A DNA stretch of 13,826 bases from JBALVT01 sp036961345 (GTDB lineage: Bacteria > Pseudomonadota > Gammaproteobacteria > Pseudomonadales > Halieaceae), in the NCBI GenBank assembly GCA_036961345.1, contig JBALVT010000110.1, positions 1 to 13,826 on the forward strand, given 5' to 3'. The notes under the pieces are model-generated. The model had not been told where the DNA came from. It did not search any database and saw nothing but the letters and a program-made list of their open reading frames with translations. Positions 7,420 to 13,826 of the stretch are shown one piece after another (the stretch's first letter is position 1; each line of letters begins with the position of its first letter). The position numbers and the translations under genes were made by a program.

Positions 7420-7881
7420 CTATTTGCCAAAGTCATCGAAATTGGTCCAGTTGTTGCGGCGTTCTTTCTTTTGCCTGCGGTTCTCGTTACCGGTTGTATC
7501 ATATAGGTCTGTCTTCATCGAATAATTGTTCCGCCGGTCTTCGTCGACGTCGCGTCGATCTGAGTAGTGAACATACTTGCAAGCGCAACTTGACTGGTCA
7601 CATTCCGGAAGGGGCAGCAACGGCGCTTGCCCGGAAAGGTATCGGGTTTTTTCCAGGTTTTTGGCCGCATCGCAGGCATTAGCGCAGAGTTTTATAGCAA
7701 TGCCGGGGTAGCTCTTCCCTGTATTGTCGGCCGCTGCGCTTGTTTTACGGGATTTGGCTATCCTGGCCTGTTTCTTGGCCTGTTTCTTGGCCTGTTTTTT
7801 GGGCTTTTTATCGGATGGTTTAGACTTGAAGTACAGCGCCAGTACGACAAATACGAGAACAATAATTACAGCAATTTTCAT
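7420..7881 (-). CDS. Membrane-anchored, Lys-repeat, Cys-rich protein of unknown function
   Basis: A 153-residue protein. It starts with a hydrophobic anchor (3-18), then a strongly basic region with a KKQA repeat (about 28-39). The conserved-looking part follows: C66 and C70 (C-x3-C), then PLLPLPEC with C94, then C99 and C101 (CDQSSCAC), running into KYVHYSDRR (102-110) and a second DRR (115-117). The C-terminus is again rich in Arg, Asn and Lys. Five closely spaced cysteines plus histidine could bind a metal, or form disulfides if the body is periplasmic. With positively charged residues after the anchor, topology favours a cytoplasmic body. The start is set at ATG 7881 because AGGGG lies 5 nt upstream; a GTG at 7899 would only add six residues. 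I recall similar C...CxC-HxxDRR hypothetical proteins in proteobacteria but cannot name a function. Confidence 0.75.
   Translation of the reverse strand: MKIAVIIVLVFVVLALYFKSKPSDKKPKKQAKKQAKKQARIAKSRKTSAAADNTGKSYPGIAIKLCANACDAAKNLEKTRYLSGQAPLLPLPECDQSSCACKYVHYSDRRDVDEDRRNNYSMKTDLYDTTGNENRRQKKERRNNWTNFDDFGK
7764..7799. repeat. Three tandem 12-bp units inside the Lys-rich gene
   Basis: TGGCCTGTTTCT occurs at 7764-7775 and 7776-7787. A copy with one change follows at 7788-7799. Read on the minus strand it encodes the KKQA repeat of the 153-residue protein. In-frame 12-bp units can expand or contract by slippage without breaking the gene. Confidence 0.85.
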
Positions 7882-7886
7882 TCGGG

Positions 7887-7891
7887 CCCCT
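7887..7891 (-). promoter_or_regulatory. Ribosome binding site deciding the start of the Lys-rich Cys protein
   Basis: AGGGG on the minus strand is 5 nt from ATG 7881. It favours this ATG over the in-frame GTG six codons upstream, which would place the site inside the coding region. Confidence 0.6.
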
Positions 7892-8023
7892 AATGGCACT
7901 AATTAAAGTGGGTACTAACATATGGTTTGTAGATAATAGTTAAAACCGCGGTTCTACTCAACTTCTGGTCTAATTTGGTGAACGAGCAATCTGGCGTTGG
8001 CTGGCTTTGTGTGAAGGGGTGAG

Positions 8024-8095
8024 ATGCATTCTACACAAAAGATCGAGTGGACCTGCCTAACTTTGCCGGCTGGGTCAGCGAAGTTGGGGGGTTGA
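8024..8095 (+). pseudogene. Possible remnant of a Gp37/Gp68-like (DUF5131) gene start
   Basis: GAAGGGG at 8013-8019 precedes an ATG by a few nucleotides, a strong translation start. The 23 codons that follow begin MHSTQKIEWT. Proteins of the phage Gp37/Gp68 family often open with a short polar stretch, then KIEWT followed by a WNP-x-GC segment. Here the reading goes on as C-L-T-L-P-A-G-S-A-K-L-G-G and stops. This could be a decayed 5' end of such a gene. It could equally be a short leader peptide or pure chance, since eight to ten residues is very little evidence. Confidence 0.25.
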
Positions 8096-8203
8096 GCAGA
8101 GGTGATCAATTGATTAGTGGATGCTATTAATAGGAGCATATTGCGTCAATAGGGGGTCTTGATAAATGGCGAGGAGCTTAACGCAGTGCACCGCGCGCAA
8201 AAA

Positions 8204-9355
8204 CTATCGCTTCCCCTTAGTCGCCGGACGGGAGCTAAGAACCAGCAAAGCCGTCAGTGGCAGCCAAAAAACGACATAACCCCCGGATGGCGAGGTGATG
8301 AGTTTCTGTACATCCGTCATCATGGCGAGAAAGAAAAATAGTAGCGTGGCTATAGCCAGTTGTTCATTGGGCCTGGCGCGATATGCTCTCCACAGGACAA
8401 ACACAGCAATGATGGTAACCAGCAAAAAGCCTATGATGCCCGAGCGGGTAAACATATCCAGAAAAAGATTGTGGGCGTGGGGAGCCATCTTGTTTTCGCC
8501 ATATGGCATATCCAGAGGCGTGCCATTGCCAACGCCCAGCCAAAAGTTGTTCTGGATAAGCTCGAGCGATTTTTGCCATATTTCATCGCGAAAACTGGCG
8601 CCTCGCTGGGTTAAAACGTCCAGTTGCTGGTAGGAAACCCCCGCCGAAAGACCCAGTGCCAAGAGGGCATGTACCGGTTTTTTGTACCAGAAAATAGAAA
8701 TCACCAGAAAAACCAGCACATAACTTATGAGTGGCCCTCGCGAGTATGTCATCAGCACGTAAAGTGCGCAGGGTGCAAGGGCCAGAGCGTATATCATCCA
8801 CCGCCGGCTATTTGCTTGCTGATAGGCACGTACCAGTGCGTAAGTGGCAAAGCAGCCGAAATAGTGTGCTGCATGCAGGGGCCTGTTAAATACGGATTCA
8901 TTGCCCAGGCGCCAGTTTTTACTACTGGTATCGTCGAAGAAGATGCTGCCGAGTTTAATGCTGGCGGCGATGGCGACCAGAAAAAGTGCCAGATCCAGAT
9001 ACCGCACAAGGCCCTGACGGTGGGTTGCAACAGTATGTGCAACCGCTATTACAAATACAAAGGTCGTTAAAGACCGGCGAAGAAATCCTGAAAAATTCTC
9101 GGGGTTATCAGACCAAAGTGTTGCCGTTGACCAGTACAACATGGGTACGGTCAGTAAAAAAACGTAGGGATAGTCTTTAAACAGAGCGATCAGGTGTATT
9201 TTCCTCGCCAAAATCATGGCCAGGGCGGGCACCACTACCAACGCGTAAAAAACGGGTTTCATGGTCTGGTCTTGTCCCAGAAAAGCCGGAATGGCAATGG
9301 CCAGAGCTAACAAAAATGCAAAGATGTTATCAGTTTGAGAGGATGTATCAGTCAC
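8204..9355 (-). CDS. O-antigen ligase / Wzy-like polysaccharide membrane protein
   Basis: A 383-residue multi-pass inner-membrane protein with about ten to twelve hydrophobic segments and a periplasmic loop at about 243-305. It carries the O-antigen ligase/polymerase (Wzy_C, PF04932) pattern: MTYSRGPLISYV at 202-213 (R206), a FRDEIWQKSLELI stretch (255-267), GVGNGTP (274-280) and PHAHNLFLDMFTRSGIIG (292-309). R206 and H295 are good candidates for the Arg and His needed in WaaL. The family either ligates O-antigen to lipid A-core or polymerises repeat units; sequence alone does not separate these, and other members glycosylate proteins. The start is GTG with no obvious Shine-Dalgarno. It is transcribed divergently from a glycosyltransferase gene, which supports a surface-polysaccharide role. 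Confidence 0.85.
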   Translation of the reverse strand: MTDTSSQTDNIFAFLLALAIAIPAFLGQDQTMKPVFYALVVVPALAMILARKIHLIALFKDYPYVFLLTVPMLYWSTATLWSDNPENFSGFLRRSLTTFVFVIAVAHTVATHRQGLVRYLDLALFLVAIAASIKLGSIFFDDTSSKNWRLGNESVFNRPLHAAHYFGCFATYALVRAYQQANSRRWMIYALALAPCALYVLMTYSRGPLISYVLVFLVISIFWYKKPVHALLALGLSAGVSYQQLDVLTQRGASFRDEIWQKSLELIQNNFWLGVGNGTPLDMPYGENKMAPHAHNLFLDMFTRSGIIGFLLVTIIAVFVLWRAYRARPNEQLAIATLLFFFLAMMTDVQKLITSPSGGYVVFWLPLTALLVLSSRPATKGKR

Positions 9356-9524
9356 AAGTGGTATTCTGAATGGGCTACGGGGTTGCTGGTATCAAGTGCA
9401 CAGCATAGCAAGCAATTGCCAGCCATGAAAAGCGAGTGGAATTTACCTCACCCGGACTTGTTTTGCCAATAGTTTCCAAGGAAAATCGTGCGCTGATCCC
9501 GTTTCGCCATCAGCCGTTGGCCGC
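9356..9524. promoter_or_regulatory. Divergent promoter region between ligase-like and glycosyltransferase genes
   Basis: The two polysaccharide genes face away from each other across this gap (longer if the glycosyltransferase starts at 9570), so both promoters must lie in or near it. I could not pick a confident -35/-10 pair. TTGCCA at 9416-9421 with GAATTT at 9439-9444 is a weak plus-strand candidate. The assignment rests on gene arrangement, not on a recognised motif. Confidence 0.35.
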
Positions 9525-10682
9525 ATGTGGATGGGTTGCAGTGTATTTTCGTTTTCAGGAGTAAGAAACATAAAGACCATATTGCATATTTTCAGGACCT
9601 ACACACGGGATCAGTCACTGCCAAATGACATCGTCCTGTCCTGTAATGGTACGTTTAGGAATGTAGTGTGTTATTTGATCGGCCAGGATGATGGTAACAA
9701 CCGTATGACCGGAGTGGCAGATGAGGTGATATATCTCAACCTCGGTAGAAAAGCTGCCAGTTGGAGCAACTCCGCCAGTGTGGGGGCCGTGAGCGGCATT
9801 ATCGACAATCGTGGTGTAGATATTGTGGCCTGTCATATGTGGCGTGCCATACCGATAGGTGTTTTCGCCAGCGGCCGGTCACAACGAAAACCCAAAACAG
9901 TGGGTGTGTTTCACGGTGTTAAACAGCGCGTCAACCCCCGGGTCAAACTACTGTATTACTTTCTGATGCGCCGCATGGACAGAATTGTCAGCGTTTCTGA
10001 AGGTGGGCTTGAGGATATTCAGGCGCTGTTTTGGAAAGTTGATCCGAACAAGCTGGTGGCGGTGCCAAACGGCCTGGATTTTGCGGGCTTTGAATCTGCC
10101 AGGGCTGGCGATCGCAAAGAGCTGTTTGGCGAAGGTTTCGAAAATCGGCGTATTGTCATAACCGTTTCGAGACTGGCGGACAAAAAAAACCTCGAACGTT
10201 TTTTATTGGCATTTAGCCAGGTGCACCGCGAATACCCCGATATCGGGCTTGTCATTGTTGGCACGGGGCCCAAACGAGCCAGGCTGGAAGCAGTGGTAGC
10301 GGAACAGGGTTTGTCTGATGCTGTCATTTTCCTGGGCTATCGTGAGGATATTCCCACTTTGCTGAAAAGCGCTGATTTGTATGCCATTCCCTCATTGCGT
10401 GAGGGCCTGCCCAGAAGTCTGGTGGAGGCAATGGCAGTAGGAAAACCGGTTTTGGCCTCGAGAATTAACGGCCATAAAGAAGTGGTTACTGATTTGGAGC
10501 ATGGCGCGCTGGTCGACCCCTGGGATGTGGACGACATGTCTGCAGGGCTTAAGTACTTGATGGGACTGGATGAAAAGGCCCTGCAAAGTCTCGGTGAAGC
10601 GGCGCGAGAGCAGGCGCTGAATAACTTTAATCGCGAAGTGATGATGGCGAAGTATTTAAGCCTGTTTACCGAATTGGTCTAA
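9525..10682 (+). CDS. GT4-family glycosyltransferase
   Basis: A cytosolic GT-B glycosyltransferase that transfers a sugar from a nucleotide donor to a glycan or lipid-linked acceptor. The C-terminal domain has the GT4 (Glycos_transf_1) landmarks: VSRLADKKNLERFL (214-227; R216 and K220/K221 for donor phosphates), VGTGP (245-249) and the EX7E motif EGLPRSLVE (E293, E301). The N-terminal domain shows FHGVKQRVN (134-142) and the hinge-side VSVSEG (155-160). The start is uncertain. ATG 9525 has no ribosome site and adds residues unlike the family, whereas AGGAG at 9557-9561 sits 8 nt before an in-frame ATA at 9570, from which the protein would read as a typical KTILHIFRTY amino end. The next gene begins 2 nt after the stop, so the two form an operon. 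The sugar and acceptor cannot be assigned. Confidence 0.9.
   Translation: MWMGCSVFSFSGVRNIKTILHIFRTYTRDQSLPNDIVLSCNGTFRNVVCYLIGQDDGNNRMTGVADEVIYLNLGRKAASWSNSASVGAVSGIIDNRGVDIVACHMWRAIPIGVFASGRSQRKPKTVGVFHGVKQRVNPRVKLLYYFLMRRMDRIVSVSEGGLEDIQALFWKVDPNKLVAVPNGLDFAGFESARAGDRKELFGEGFENRRIVITVSRLADKKNLERFLLAFSQVHREYPDIGLVIVGTGPKRARLEAVVAEQGLSDAVIFLGYREDIPTLLKSADLYAIPSLREGLPRSLVEAMAVGKPVLASRINGHKEVVTDLEHGALVDPWDVDDMSAGLKYLMGLDEKALQSLGEAAREQALNNFNREVMMAKYLSLFTELV
9557..9561 (+). promoter_or_regulatory. Ribosome binding site pointing to an ATA start
   Basis: AGGAG lies inside the longest reading frame of the glycosyltransferase, 8 nt before ATA at 9570-9572. No ATG, GTG or TTG sits at a suitable distance in frame; the nearest is TTG 9582, 20 nt away. 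If functional, this site implies initiation at a non-standard codon. Confidence 0.5.
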
Positions 10683-10684
10683 CG

Positions 10685-11902
10685 ATGAAAATATTTAATG
10701 GGGCCTGTTTGGCACTTTTTTCGCTGCTGCTGGCGGGTTGTTTTCACACGCAGCTTAAAGGATCGGTGGGCGACGCCACGCTTACAATTTCGCCTCTTCG
10801 TAACCCGGATGCGGTGTTGGCAAGTTCCCGTTCTTTTTTACCTGAGGACCTTGTCGAAGCCTGGGGAGCGGAATTCTGGGACGAACAATCGACGCTGATT
10901 CAATTGGCATTTGTCGGTATCGCTACAGTGTCTTCAGACGGATTGGACCCGCAGGCACTTTACGTAGTCACCGCCAGCGGCGGACAGGATTTCGATCCCC
11001 TTTTAAAACTGGCCTTGAGTGATAGCCCGGTGAATGTGCAGGGGAATTGGCATGCGATTATCAGTGGTCAGCGCATTCTCGATGGCAATTTGAAGGTATC
11101 GGCGCTCACCGAAGCACTTTACCGGCAGTTTCAACCACGCTTAAATGAATGGACTGACACCCAGGTGCAAGCGCGTCTGGATGCATCGGCCACACTTGTG
11201 GTAGAGGATGTTGATGGCAGCGGTGAAGTCGATTACGACGATGTTTTACGCTGGAACCGTATGCTCGATGGGTCGGCTTACCTGGGTAAGATATCTACCC
11301 TGGATGCGCTCTCTACAGCCATTACTGCAGGTCAGTCGGTCGAAATGCTTGAGGAAAAGGCCAGTAAGGTTCTGGGTAAAACAAAGGTATTACTGGAATT
11401 TGATGTCGGTGAGGTTGTGGTAGAAACCTTGAATTGGAAGGCGCCGATTACTGCGGCCAATTTCCTGGCTTATGTGCGAGACGGTTTTTACGATCAAATA
11501 CTGGTGCACCGGGCGATTGACGGATTCATGATTCAAATGGGTTTTATCGAAGTTTCCGGAACCGATGAAGAAGGTAGGCTTCAATGGGAACGCAAAACGC
11601 CCAACGGCCCTATCGTGAATGAATCCAGCAATGGACTTGCCAATAATCGTGGCACACTTTCTATGGCGCGCAGTGGCAATCCCGACAGCGCCAGCTCGCA
11701 GTTTTTCATTAATCAGGTCGCCAATGCTTCCCTGGACTATAACTCCTTCCAAAGCCCCGATGGTTATGCGGTATTTGCTCGTGTTCGGTTGGGCATAGAA
11801 ATAGTTGATGAAATCGCAGCCGAGCCTACCACGTCAGTCAGTGGCATCGGCAATGATGTGCCCGCCCGTGGTGTGATATTGATATCGGCGCGACTGTTGT
11901 AG
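10685..11902 (+). CDS. Lipoprotein with dockerin-like loop and cyclophilin-type PPIase domain
   Basis: A 405-residue protein. A lipoprotein signal ends in LLAGC (C19), so the mature protein is lipid-anchored in the envelope. Residues 20-160 form a domain I do not recognise. At 175-186 there is a single calcium-loop pattern D-x-D-x-S-x-E-x-D-x-x-D (D175, D177, S179, E181, D183, D186), like an EF-hand or dockerin loop. From about 235 to the end is a cyclophilin-type peptidyl-prolyl isomerase: APITAANFLAYVRDGFYD (253-270), HRAIDGFMIQMG (275-286; R276 matches the catalytic Arg) and SASSQFFINQV (335-345). It should assist folding of exported proteins or act as a scaffold. It starts 2 nt after the glycosyltransferase stop and is probably translated from the same mRNA, although the reason for that pairing is not evident. 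Confidence 0.85.
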   Translation: MKIFNGACLALFSLLLAGCFHTQLKGSVGDATLTISPLRNPDAVLASSRSFLPEDLVEAWGAEFWDEQSTLIQLAFVGIATVSSDGLDPQALYVVTASGGQDFDPLLKLALSDSPVNVQGNWHAIISGQRILDGNLKVSALTEALYRQFQPRLNEWTDTQVQARLDASATLVVEDVDGSGEVDYDDVLRWNRMLDGSAYLGKISTLDALSTAITAGQSVEMLEEKASKVLGKTKVLLEFDVGEVVVETLNWKAPITAANFLAYVRDGFYDQILVHRAIDGFMIQMGFIEVSGTDEEGRLQWERKTPNGPIVNESSNGLANNRGTLSMARSGNPDSASSQFFINQVANASLDYNSFQSPDGYAVFARVRLGIEIVDEIAAEPTTSVSGIGNDVPARGVILISARLL

Positions 11903-11948
11903 TGCCCAGATATAATAGGCAGCCAACCCGTATTGTCGGGCGATCTCA

Positions 11949-12332
11949 TTGAGCAATCCGTTGTGCCACTGCGGCAATAACAGCGATTATGAAAACTGCT
12001 GCGGCCCTTTTATCAGCGGTGAGTCCATAGCGCCTACCGCAGAACTATTGATGCGTTCCCGCTATAGCGCATTTGTTGAATGCAATGAGGCTTATCTGCT
12101 GGCGAGTTGGCATGCGGATACCCGGCCTTCACGGGTTCGCTTTGATCCCGGTCAACGTTGGTTGGGTTTGAATATTAAGGCTACTGAAGCAGGGGGCGAG
12201 TCAGATAAATCGGGCACGGTGGAGTTTGTTGCGCGCTACAAGGTGGCCGGTAAGGGCCACCGCTTACGAGAAAAAAGTCGTTTTGAAAAAATCGATGGGC
12301 GTTGGTTTTACCGCGATGGCGAACATCTCTAA
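11949..12332 (+). CDS. ychJ: YchJ-family protein, short form with one SEC-C-like motif
   Basis: A 127-residue protein from a TTG start, with MSNPLCHCGNNSDYENCCGPF at 1-21. C6, C8, C17 and C18 form a SEC-C-type zinc site. The body matches the YchJ family: PTAELLMRSRYSAFV (29-43), followed by a domain ending in SRFEKIDGRWFYRDG. E. coli YchJ is longer and carries a second SEC-C motif at its C-terminus; here the protein stops right after the YxDG strand, so that second motif is missing. The TTG is chosen because the protein begins exactly where family members do; only a weak GGG lies upstream. The biochemical role of the family is not established. It stands 46 bp after the cyclophilin gene and could be its operon partner. 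It is convergent with the next gene. Confidence 0.88.
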   Translation: MSNPLCHCGNNSDYENCCGPFISGESIAPTAELLMRSRYSAFVECNEAYLLASWHADTRPSRVRFDPGQRWLGLNIKATEAGGESDKSGTVEFVARYKVAGKGHRLREKSRFEKIDGRWFYRDGEHL

Positions 12333-12365
12333 TAAGCGACCTTTTGGCATCGCGCGTTGGTTTTC

Positions 12366-13826
12366 TTACGGGGTATACCAAATTGGTGAGGTATATGCGC
12401 GGTCCTGAATACTCATTTTCACCGAGTCAGGAAATTCGTCGCCGAACAGCTTGGCGTCATAGGCCTGCCAGCTGGGTGTTGGAATTTCCAGAACGCGGGC
12501 GTAGTAAAAGGCCCGTTGGGCTGGGTCGAAATCCGGGTCAGTCCACACGGTACTTAATTGCGCGGCACCTATGTCGTTGCGATAGGAGGTTTGTTCAACG
12601 TTAACGGTATTGCCTACGGGTCTAACCTTGCCCTTGGGGGTCGGGACGCGACCATCTGACAGGGCGACATTATAGATCTGTTCCTGGGTCTCACCGGCCT
12701 TATTAAGCCACCCCTTGATAATTTGAATACGGTCGAGATTGGCACCATCCGGGTCTTTGCTGGCGGCGAGCATGAATGTAGGGGACTGTGTGCCAAGCCT
12801 TTGCGGGAGATCGCTGCCCATCGGCACGCCTTTGTTGTAGCCTATACGCGCCATATTCGACTGATAGACATCCTCTGGTGCATAGTTCCAACCCCCGAAC
12901 ATTCTCACTACAATGCGCGAACCTGTGGTGGAATAAACTTCCCTGCGCTCCATAGCGTCAAAGAGTGCCTGGCGAGTATTTTCCTGAGCCCATACCCCAG
13001 CCAGTCCAGAGGCTAGCTCTTCATAGGCAACCAATGATAGCGCGTCGTCAGTCCGGGACTTAACCACGTGTTCTTTCCAGCGCCCGGGTGCCGGTTCGCT
13101 CTGGCTGAATTTTCCATAGTAGTTTTCCTCACGCGTTGCCGCCAAACCCGTGTGTGAGTCTGATGCGCCTATCATGCCGAACTTGAACGGGTTGGCGCCG
13201 ATTTTTGCCTCAAACTTGAGTCCGTTTTTCAAAGCCGAGCGGCCGTATTCATATTCCAGCATGGCGTTGGTTTTGGCTTCCTGACCGCCGATATCTCCGC
13301 GGTCCCAGGTACCAAAGTCGGCGAATTCGTCATCTGGCGATAACCAGGGATGAGCCTCACCGTCTCCTTTGATTTGGGTGACTTCGGTGAGCGGTTCCCA
13401 CTTCGCGCGTCGCGTCGCGTAATGGAGGTCCATGGGCTCGCCATTTTGGCGCAGCGGCGCGAACATCAAACCATTACTGAGATTGCCGTTGTGTGGAATG
13501 GCAAATACTTCTCCGCCGGTGGTTTTTTCATAGTCTTCCAAAAAGGACCACAGGTCCTCCGGATCTGAGGAATCAAATGAAGAGAAGGGGATGATTTGTC
13601 CGGCCTTGCTGGCATCGTCTTTGAATATCACCACCCGATGGAGGTTTTTGGCATTTTTGGTCGTTGTCCATTCGTAGCCGATCAGGGCTGTGAAGTATCC
13701 CGGGTTATTGAATTTATCGGCGGTGCTGACTTGCCGCTGCCAGATAGTGTTATTGATGGTCGGTTCGTTAAGAGGGTCCTTGCCCGGCAGCATGCCGTCC
13801 ATCGCCCACATGTAGAATCCGGCGTA
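12366..13826 (-). CDS. DUF3604 (PHP-like) protein, copy 2 (5' partial)
   Basis: The frame is open to the right edge: five more codons (Y-A-G-F-Y) precede the first in-window ATG at 13811. The N-terminus with signal peptide and the HxH and TDH motifs is therefore outside the window. The visible 486 residues align end to end with copy 1. Shared marks are YEWT near the start, KNLHR, AIPHNGN, TQIKGDGEAH, GASDSHTG, TGSRIVVRMFGGWNY, LDRIQIIKGW, YYARVLEIPTP and a terminal SPIWYTP. The metal-site residues visible here are conserved, so it is likely an active hydrolase-type protein of unknown substrate. By eye the C-terminal parts are roughly half identical to copy 1, so this is an old paralogue or a separately acquired relative, not a recent duplicate. 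It converges on the ychJ-like gene, 33 bp away, with no clear terminator between. Confidence 0.9.
   Translation of the reverse strand, partial: YAGFYMWAMDGMLPGKDPLNEPTINNTIWQRQVSTADKFNNPGYFTALIGYEWTTTKNAKNLHRVVIFKDDASKAGQIIPFSSFDSSDPEDLWSFLEDYEKTTGGEVFAIPHNGNLSNGLMFAPLRQNGEPMDLHYATRRAKWEPLTEVTQIKGDGEAHPWLSPDDEFADFGTWDRGDIGGQEAKTNAMLEYEYGRSALKNGLKFEAKIGANPFKFGMIGASDSHTGLAATREENYYGKFSQSEPAPGRWKEHVVKSRTDDALSLVAYEELASGLAGVWAQENTRQALFDAMERREVYSTTGSRIVVRMFGGWNYAPEDVYQSNMARIGYNKGVPMGSDLPQRLGTQSPTFMLAASKDPDGANLDRIQIIKGWLNKAGETQEQIYNVALSDGRVPTPKGKVRPVGNTVNVEQTSYRNDIGAAQLSTVWTDPDFDPAQRAFYYARVLEIPTPSWQAYDAKLFGDEFPDSVKMSIQDRAYTSPIWYTP

Larger units (their letters stand above)
7882..8203. other. Intergenic region without a complete gene
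   Basis: These 322 bases lie between the 5' end of the Lys-rich gene and the 3' end of the O-antigen-ligase-like gene, both on the minus strand. I see no convincing terminator for the ligase-like gene, no RNA gene and no repeats. The only item of note is a 23-codon ORF with a good ribosome site (8024-8095). A 61-codon minus-strand frame at 7954-8139 overlaps it, shows no recognisable protein character and is treated as chance. Confidence 0.5.

Noticed and set aside
7954..8139. 61-codon minus-strand frame in the gene-free gap
   Set aside because: No ribosome site, no recognisable protein pattern, and it overlaps the better-initiated short plus-strand ORF.
12333..12365. Bidirectional terminator between the ychJ-like gene and DUF3604 copy 2
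   Set aside because: No stem of useful length found in the 33-bp gap.

Overview
The window looks like chromosomal DNA of a gammaproteobacterium, most likely a marine one (the gene set resembles Halieaceae/Cellvibrionales). That placement is inferred from the kinds of proteins present: DUF3604 proteins, a DUF418 membrane protein, a YchJ-like protein, an O-antigen-ligase-like protein and a Pls-type NRPS-like C-terminal module. It is not based on a marker gene. Ten protein genes are well supported. The first and last run off the window edges. No tRNA, rRNA, CRISPR array, transposase or integrase was seen.

Region 1 (1-3018, plus strand): the C-terminal membrane part of a Pls/PosA-like NRPS-like enzyme, with its adenylation and carrier domains presumably lying upstream. 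It overlaps by ATGA a 4'-phosphopantetheinyl transferase that could activate that carrier domain. This two-gene unit is the most likely place for an uncharacterised product. Region 2 (3019-3564): a small secreted protein of unknown function with a good ribosome binding site and a strong intrinsic terminator.

Region 3 (3565-6742, minus strand): a secreted DUF3604 (PHP-like) protein followed by a DUF418/YeiB-type integral membrane protein, probably co-transcribed. Region 4 (7006-7881): two convergent small membrane-anchored proteins 9 nt apart, one tail-anchored, the other N-terminally anchored with a lysine-rich repeat and five cysteines. The 322 bp after them hold no full gene, only a 23-codon ORF that may be a decayed remnant.

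Region 5 (8204-11902): a divergent polysaccharide pair. An O-antigen-ligase/polymerase-like protein lies on the minus strand and a GT4 glycosyltransferase on the plus strand. The glycosyltransferase is followed after 2 nt by a lipoprotein with a dockerin-like calcium loop and a cyclophilin-type peptidyl-prolyl isomerase domain. Region 6 (11949-13826): a short YchJ-like protein from a TTG start, convergent with a second, paralogous DUF3604 protein cut by the right edge.

The points most worth checking are the Pls-like module plus its phosphopantetheinyl transferase, a possible ATA initiation codon for the glycosyltransferase, the cyclophilin lipoprotein with a calcium loop, the Cys-rich lysine-repeat protein, and the duplicated DUF3604 genes.
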